From Streptomyces sp. STR69 (GTDB taxonomy: Bacteria; Actinomycetota; Actinomycetes; Streptomycetales; Streptomycetaceae), in contig NZ_JALJRY010000018.1 in NCBI RefSeq assembly GCF_024519455.1, positions 1-64,000 of the forward strand: a DNA stretch of 64,000 nt. Direction: 5' to 3'. Shown here in pieces: positions 37,501-43,500 of the stretch. Under the pieces are notes generated by a model, which saw nothing but the letters and a program-made list of their open reading frames with translations, had not been told where the DNA came from and did no database searches. Position numbers and translations under genes: made by a program. Numbering within the stretch: the stretch's first letter is position 1; every line of letters begins with the position of its first letter.

Positions 37501-40500
37501 GTGCGGTGCCGGTGGAGACCGAGACCACGATCGGCGGCGTCACCCAGGCGGCCGGCCGTGACACCAGGACCAGTTCGCTGTTCTTCGGCGGCCAGCTGGT
37601 GTACCTGCACTCTCATGCGGCGGGACCGGGTGTCACCGGCAACTACGGCCTGGTCGCCAGCCCGTACCGGCTGGACCGATCGCGGGTGGCCCTCGTCTCC
37701 CGGTCCGCCGTCGCGGAGATCAACCGCAAGGACATGGGCCGCCAGGTCCTGGTGAACGGCGACGTGGACCACGAGATCGCGGTGGCCAGCAGCGTGATCG
37801 GCGAGCGGGCGACCGGCTGGCGGCGCATCCCGCGCCGGCTGGCCGGAGTGGCGGGACGGCGGGTCCTGGTGGGCGACGGCTGGGTGGGACACGTCCCGGA
37901 GAAGAGCGCCTACCGGCTGGGGCTGCTGACCGACCGGTGGGGCGACGTGCCCCTCTACACCGCCCGGTCGTGGTCACCGCAGCCCTGGCTGCTCGACAAT
38001 CCCTTCGGCAGCTGGCCGGTCAACTCGCTCAACACCTCCGCCGTCCTCGCCGACTTCGACCGGAAGGTGCACTCGCTCGGGCTCTCCAAGCGCGACCAGG
38101 ACACCATCAACCGCCTGGTGTCGGAGCGGGTGGTGCGGGCCATCGGGAAGGAGATGGTGGGGGCGGGCTCCTCGGTGCCCGCGCGCATCGGCCGTTGGGG
38201 TTCGGAGAGCGTGAACCTGTGGGTCGGCAGGCGGCGGGTCCGCGCGCGGGCCGAGCTGATCCCGGAGCGCGTACCGCGCGGGACGGACGCCGGCGCCGGT
38301 ACCGGTTTCGGGGGCCTCGGCCACAGCGTGGAGCTGGAGGAGCACCGGCAGGCCGCGGAGACGGTCCAGGAGGGCCACAGCCGCAGGTCCGGCGCCAGCG
38401 TGGGAACCGTCGTCAGCGAGGGCGTGCACACCTCCAACGACACCGTCCGGGCCGCCGGTCCCACCTATGCGGAGGTGGGCTCCACCCAGCAGGTCGCCGC
38501 GCAGAACCGGTCGGAGGGCAGCGTCAGGATCGGCACCGCCACGACCACGCAGGCACACGGCGAGTACACCACCCGGTACCGCCTCCGCCTCACCCTGGAG
38601 ATCACGGACGGCCCCGACCCGGACGAGGCCGCCGCCAGGCCGGCGCCGCGCGGCGGTCGCCTGGGGCGGTGGTGGCAGCAGTGGACCGGGCGGAAGAAGC
38701 GGATGATCACCTCCGAGGGCGAGGCCGGCGAGCTGATCGAGCACTACCCGCTGAGCCTCATGCGCCCGGACCCGATCGGCACCGCCACCGGCCCTGACCC
38801 GTTGGCCCCACCGGAGCTGGACGCGCCCGGCGAGCCCCGTACGGTCCCGGTGCCGCGCTCCATGGGCGCCGGCGGCTGGCACGACGTACCGCACCCCGGC
38901 GACGGCACCACGAAGCCGTTCCAGCTGCCCGAGGACGGCTTCAAGGTCCGCCGGGTCGTCGGTCTCGGCAACCTCCAGGCCGCCAACAACCTCGCCGTGG
39001 CCGCCGCCTACGACACCTCGTTCCCGCGGACCGGCGGCCTGGACGGCGACCTGCTCGCCTGGGCCAAAGACACCTCCCTGACCCGCCCGGGCACCGGGCC
39101 CGCCCAGAACCTGGAGGACAGTTCCAGCAACGGCGCTCTCACCGCTTTCTACGACCGGACGCTCGCCGCCGGCGGTTACGAGGTGCCCGGCCTGACCGAC
39201 CGTGGCTTCTACGGCGGCTCGGACGCCGACCTGAGGATGTACTCCAAGCCCGACTTCGGCCGTGCCCAACTACTCACCGTCGCCGACGGGGTGAAGCACG
39301 AGGCCCCGAAGCGGGACGTGCAGGGCGGCGGTATGTCGGTCGCCCGGGTCGGGGCGACGGAGTCGGCACTGGGCGGCGGCCCGGTCACCTCCTCGCAGGA
39401 CACCGGCGCGAGCCAGATGGGGGCGACCGGCCCCGGCGACTACTCCGTCGAGTCCGACGCGCTGGCGGTCTCCGGCGACCGGCTCGCCTCGGTCAACGTC
39501 AAGCCGAACCCGACCCGGTCGTTCCTGTTCGCGATCCCCACCACCTGGCTGAGTGTCGCCGCCGTGCACCACCACGTGAAGGACAGCCTGCCGGGCAGGG
39601 CGGCCCGCACCGTGTTCGGTAACCCCGGCCGGGGGCCGCAGGCGCTGGAGACCGAGACCACCGTCCTGGCCTGGGTCCGCGAGGACGTGGCCCTTCGGCT
39701 GGGGCTGATCGACGCAACCGGGTTCCCGCCGAAGGTGGCCAAGGCGTGGGACGCGGTCACCGCGGCGGACAAGGGGTGGACCGCCGCCGACAAGAAGTAC
39801 TGGGACCTGCGCCGTGGCGGCGAGACCGAGCGGCAGGCCGAACTGGCCGCGGCGGAAGGGACCTTGCGCGAAATCCGGCAGACGCTCGCCGGACTGACAG
39901 CCGCCGACCTGGACGCCCTGCCGACCGAACTGACAGCCGCTCAGGCCGCTTTGGCGGACCTGGACCGGGAAGCCGGGGCCGACGCCGAACCCGCCCACGA
40001 CGGCTGGGCGGAACTGGCCCGCCGGCAGCGGCAGGCAGCGGCCGGCCGGCTGACCGTGGTGAGCCGACGATCCGCCGCGCTGTCCGCACTGCCCGCGGCG
40101 CAGGCCTCGATGGACACCGCGCAGACCCGGCTGAACGGGCTCGGCGGCGAGCTGGCGGCCCTGCGGAAGACGGCGGAGGACCTGGCCGAGGAGTACGCCC
40201 GGGTCCGCGAGGCCACCGACCGGCTCACCCGCTGGCACCAGCTCGCCGCCACCGAGAAGGGGCGCCGGCAACTCGGCGACACCCCGGAACCGGACGAGGT
40301 GACCTTCACCCCGCCGAAGACGGACGGCGGCAAGCCGGCCATCCAGAAGACGGCCACGTCTCAGAAGCCCGCGGAGCAAAAGGGCGAGGAGCAGAAGCCC
40401 GCGGAACAGAAGAACGCCGGCTCCGGAACATCGGGCGGTGAGCTCACGGCGAGTGCCGACGAACGGCCCGCGTACGCCCGGCCGCCCTGGCAGTCGCCGC

Positions 40501-43500
40501 CGGGCGCCGGCCCGGGACCAGGCGAACGCCGCTTCGACGCGGCCACGGACCACCGCACCCTGACCGCCACGGACCCGGACGGCCGGAGCCGGGTCTACGA
40601 CCTGCGTCAGCCGAGCGGAGACGGCAACGGCTTCTACGCAGCCGTCCTGGCGGCCGGGGGCGGAACCCGTGACCCGGCGGCCCTGGCCGGTCTGGTCGCC
40701 AGGAGCTCGCTGATGCCCGCCGACGCGCCGCTCGACCCCCAAGCGGTGTTCCACACAAGGGAGTTGGACTTCCGCCTGGGCCCGGGTTTCCGGTCCGACG
40801 CACGACTGCACGACAACATCGTGGCGAGCGGCGGCCGACTGCCCGACTCCGCACTGGCCCGGCTCACCCCGCACCAGCGCGCGAGCCTGGTCAGACTGCA
40901 CGTCCAGCGGGCCCGTCGCTGGGACGACACGACGGCGGAGCTGGCCGCCTCCCTCACCGCGCGGACACTCGGCGTGGACCTGACCGTCGTGGACGAGGAC
41001 GGCTCCTACCGGCACTTCTCCGGCGTCGGCCCCGACACCACCGGTCCGCTGGACCAGGTGATCGTCTACCGGCGCGGGGACACCTACCTGGCGGCCCGCC
41101 CGCGCCCGGTAACCCCGCTGCCCACGCCGGGTTCCGATGCCGCGCCGGCCGGGCGGCGCGTCGACGCCGGCAACCGGTCGTTCACCGTGAGCCCGGTGGC
41201 GGACGACGGGAACCGCCTGTTCAACGCGGTGCTGGGCAGTGTCGCGGCCCAGCGGCCCGGCTCGCCCGCGGCGTCCATGGACGTCCGACGGCTGCGCGAG
41301 CACACGGCGGCCTGGTACGGGCGCTCCGACGCGGCGGCCACCTCCCGCGCCCGGCACGCCGACCGGGACCATCTGGAGCCGCTCGTCCAGGACCTGTTCC
41401 CGGATCTGAGCACCCTGCTGGACCTGCTGGACCGCACCGACACACCCCCGAAGCTCACCGCCGTACAGAGCGGCCGGATCAACGAGGAACTGTCGGATGC
41501 CAGGCGCCGCACCGAACTCCTCGCCCTGTCCACCGAGGACGAGGACCGGGGCCTGCTCGCCGGCCTCCCGACAGGAGTCGTACGGGCCCTGCTGCCCGGC
41601 GTCCGGTACCGGCCCGGCCCGGATCCGACGGTCCGGCACCGGAGGCAGCGGCTGGCCGAGGAAGCACAGGCCGAGACCCTGCGGGCCGAAGTGGTGGCCG
41701 CGCTGAGCGCGCCTCGGGGCGACACGAAGGCGGACGAGTTGTGGCAGCGGATCCGTGCGACCCTGCCCTCCGGTGTCCGTGACGGTGTCCCCCGGGACCG
41801 CGCCGCGCTCTTCACGACGGGCCACGGAGGCCTGGTCGACCACGCGATCCGCTCGGTCCCGACGGAGCACATGTCGTTCCACGACGAGGTGCCCCCACTG
41901 GTGGCCGGTTCGCTGGGCGTCCTCCTCGTACTCGTCGAACCGGACGGGACCGGCGGCTTCACCACCCGGCACCTCGCCCCCGATGCCACCGGCCCCGCCG
42001 TCTACGTCCACCACGACGGCCACGGCCGCTACGAAACGCTGGTCCCGGCAGGTCCGGCCCCCGCCGGCGACACCGACCGGAGGCCGCACCGCGGGTCGGC
42101 GGAACCGGAGACGGCGGCGGACGGCGAAGGCGGCGTTCCCGCGCCGGACCAGGAGACCCGGGACTGGTTCGCGGACCTCGCCGGACGGCACGGGGCGAGC
42201 GGCGCCGACGTACGGCGGCTGACGGCCGGACTCTCGGCGGGGACCCTGGCACGGCTGCGGGCGGTGTCCGGCGCCGACGCCCCGCTCACGGAGCCCGACC
42301 CGGAGGACGGTCATCACCAGGTACTCCCTCCAGAGCCCCCCGCTGCCGCGGGCGACGCTCCTGCCGACCCGCCCCCGCCCCCGCCGCTGTCCTCGCCGCC
42401 GATGACGGTGCGCGGGTACGGCCGGGCCGCCGATCCGACTCTGTCCCTCGTCCACGACGACGCCTACTACCAGGTGCCCCTGTCCAAGTCGCCCGCTCCC
42501 GCCGACGAAGCGCCGCAGGCCCCGGCACCCACCCGTCCGGGGAGGGAAGTCCGCGTCAACGGCCTGTCGTTCACGGTGGGAAGCGTGCGCGGCGACGGCA
42601 ACTGCCTTCCCCAGGCCGTCCTGGACAGTCTGGCCGGCCAGCACCCCGACGCGCCGGGGCCGCACACGAGCGTCGAGCAGGTGCGTGTCCACGCGGCGAA
42701 CTGGTACCTGAACTCGGACGACGGCGCGGCGGTCCGGGCCCAGCACGACACGCTGGATCCCGTGGACATGCTCGTCGACGACCTGTTCCCGGACGTCAAG
42801 AGCCTCCTGACGCTGCTCGGCCGCACCCGTGGGCCGGACCTCACCGCAGAGCAGCGAAGCCGGATCGAGGACCGACTGACCCGGCCGCCGTACCGGGCCG
42901 AGCTGATGAAGTCCGCCGCCGGCGAGGACGATCGCCGTCTGCTCGCGGACTTCCCGGTGGCCGCCGCCGAGGAACTGTTGCCGGACCTCCGCCCGGTCAC
43001 GGGCGGGGTGGACCGGGGCGAGGAGACGCGGCTCGCCGAGCGGGCCCGGACGGAGACCCTCAGGAGAGAAGTCGTCGACCGGCTGCACGCCCCCGACGGG
43101 GACAGGGACGCGGAGGCGCTCTGGCGGCGGGTGCTCGCGGCGCTGCCGCCGGACGTCCGCGCGCACGGCTTCGTCCGCGACCGGGGTGTCTTCACCCGGG
43201 CGCGCCTCAGCGACCTGGTCGCCCTGTCGCTCGACGTCGGCACAGCGCTCGGCGGCGACTCGCTGCGCCGACGGCCGTACCTCGCCGGCCTGGCCGGCCA
43301 GGACCTGCGCAGCGCCTCGACGTGGCAGACACCGTTCTACGACGAGGTGCCGATGGTGTTCGCCCGCTCGCTGGGGCTGGACCTCGTGCTCGTCCAGCCG
43401 GCCGGTGACGGCACCTTCGCGACGTACCGGTTCGATCCCGAGGCGGCGGGCCGTACGGTCCATGTCCTCTACAACGGACACAGTCACTACGAGGCGCTCC

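Noticed and set aside
28950..43487. Very long open frames on the minus strand opposite the giant gene (28950-33164, 33330-37460, 39270-43487)
   Set aside because: They mirror the codon phase of a high-GC gene, where stop codons are rare on the opposite strand. They are Arg/Gly/Val-rich, lack ribosome sites and recognisable domains, while the plus frame has clear domains and duplicated modules.
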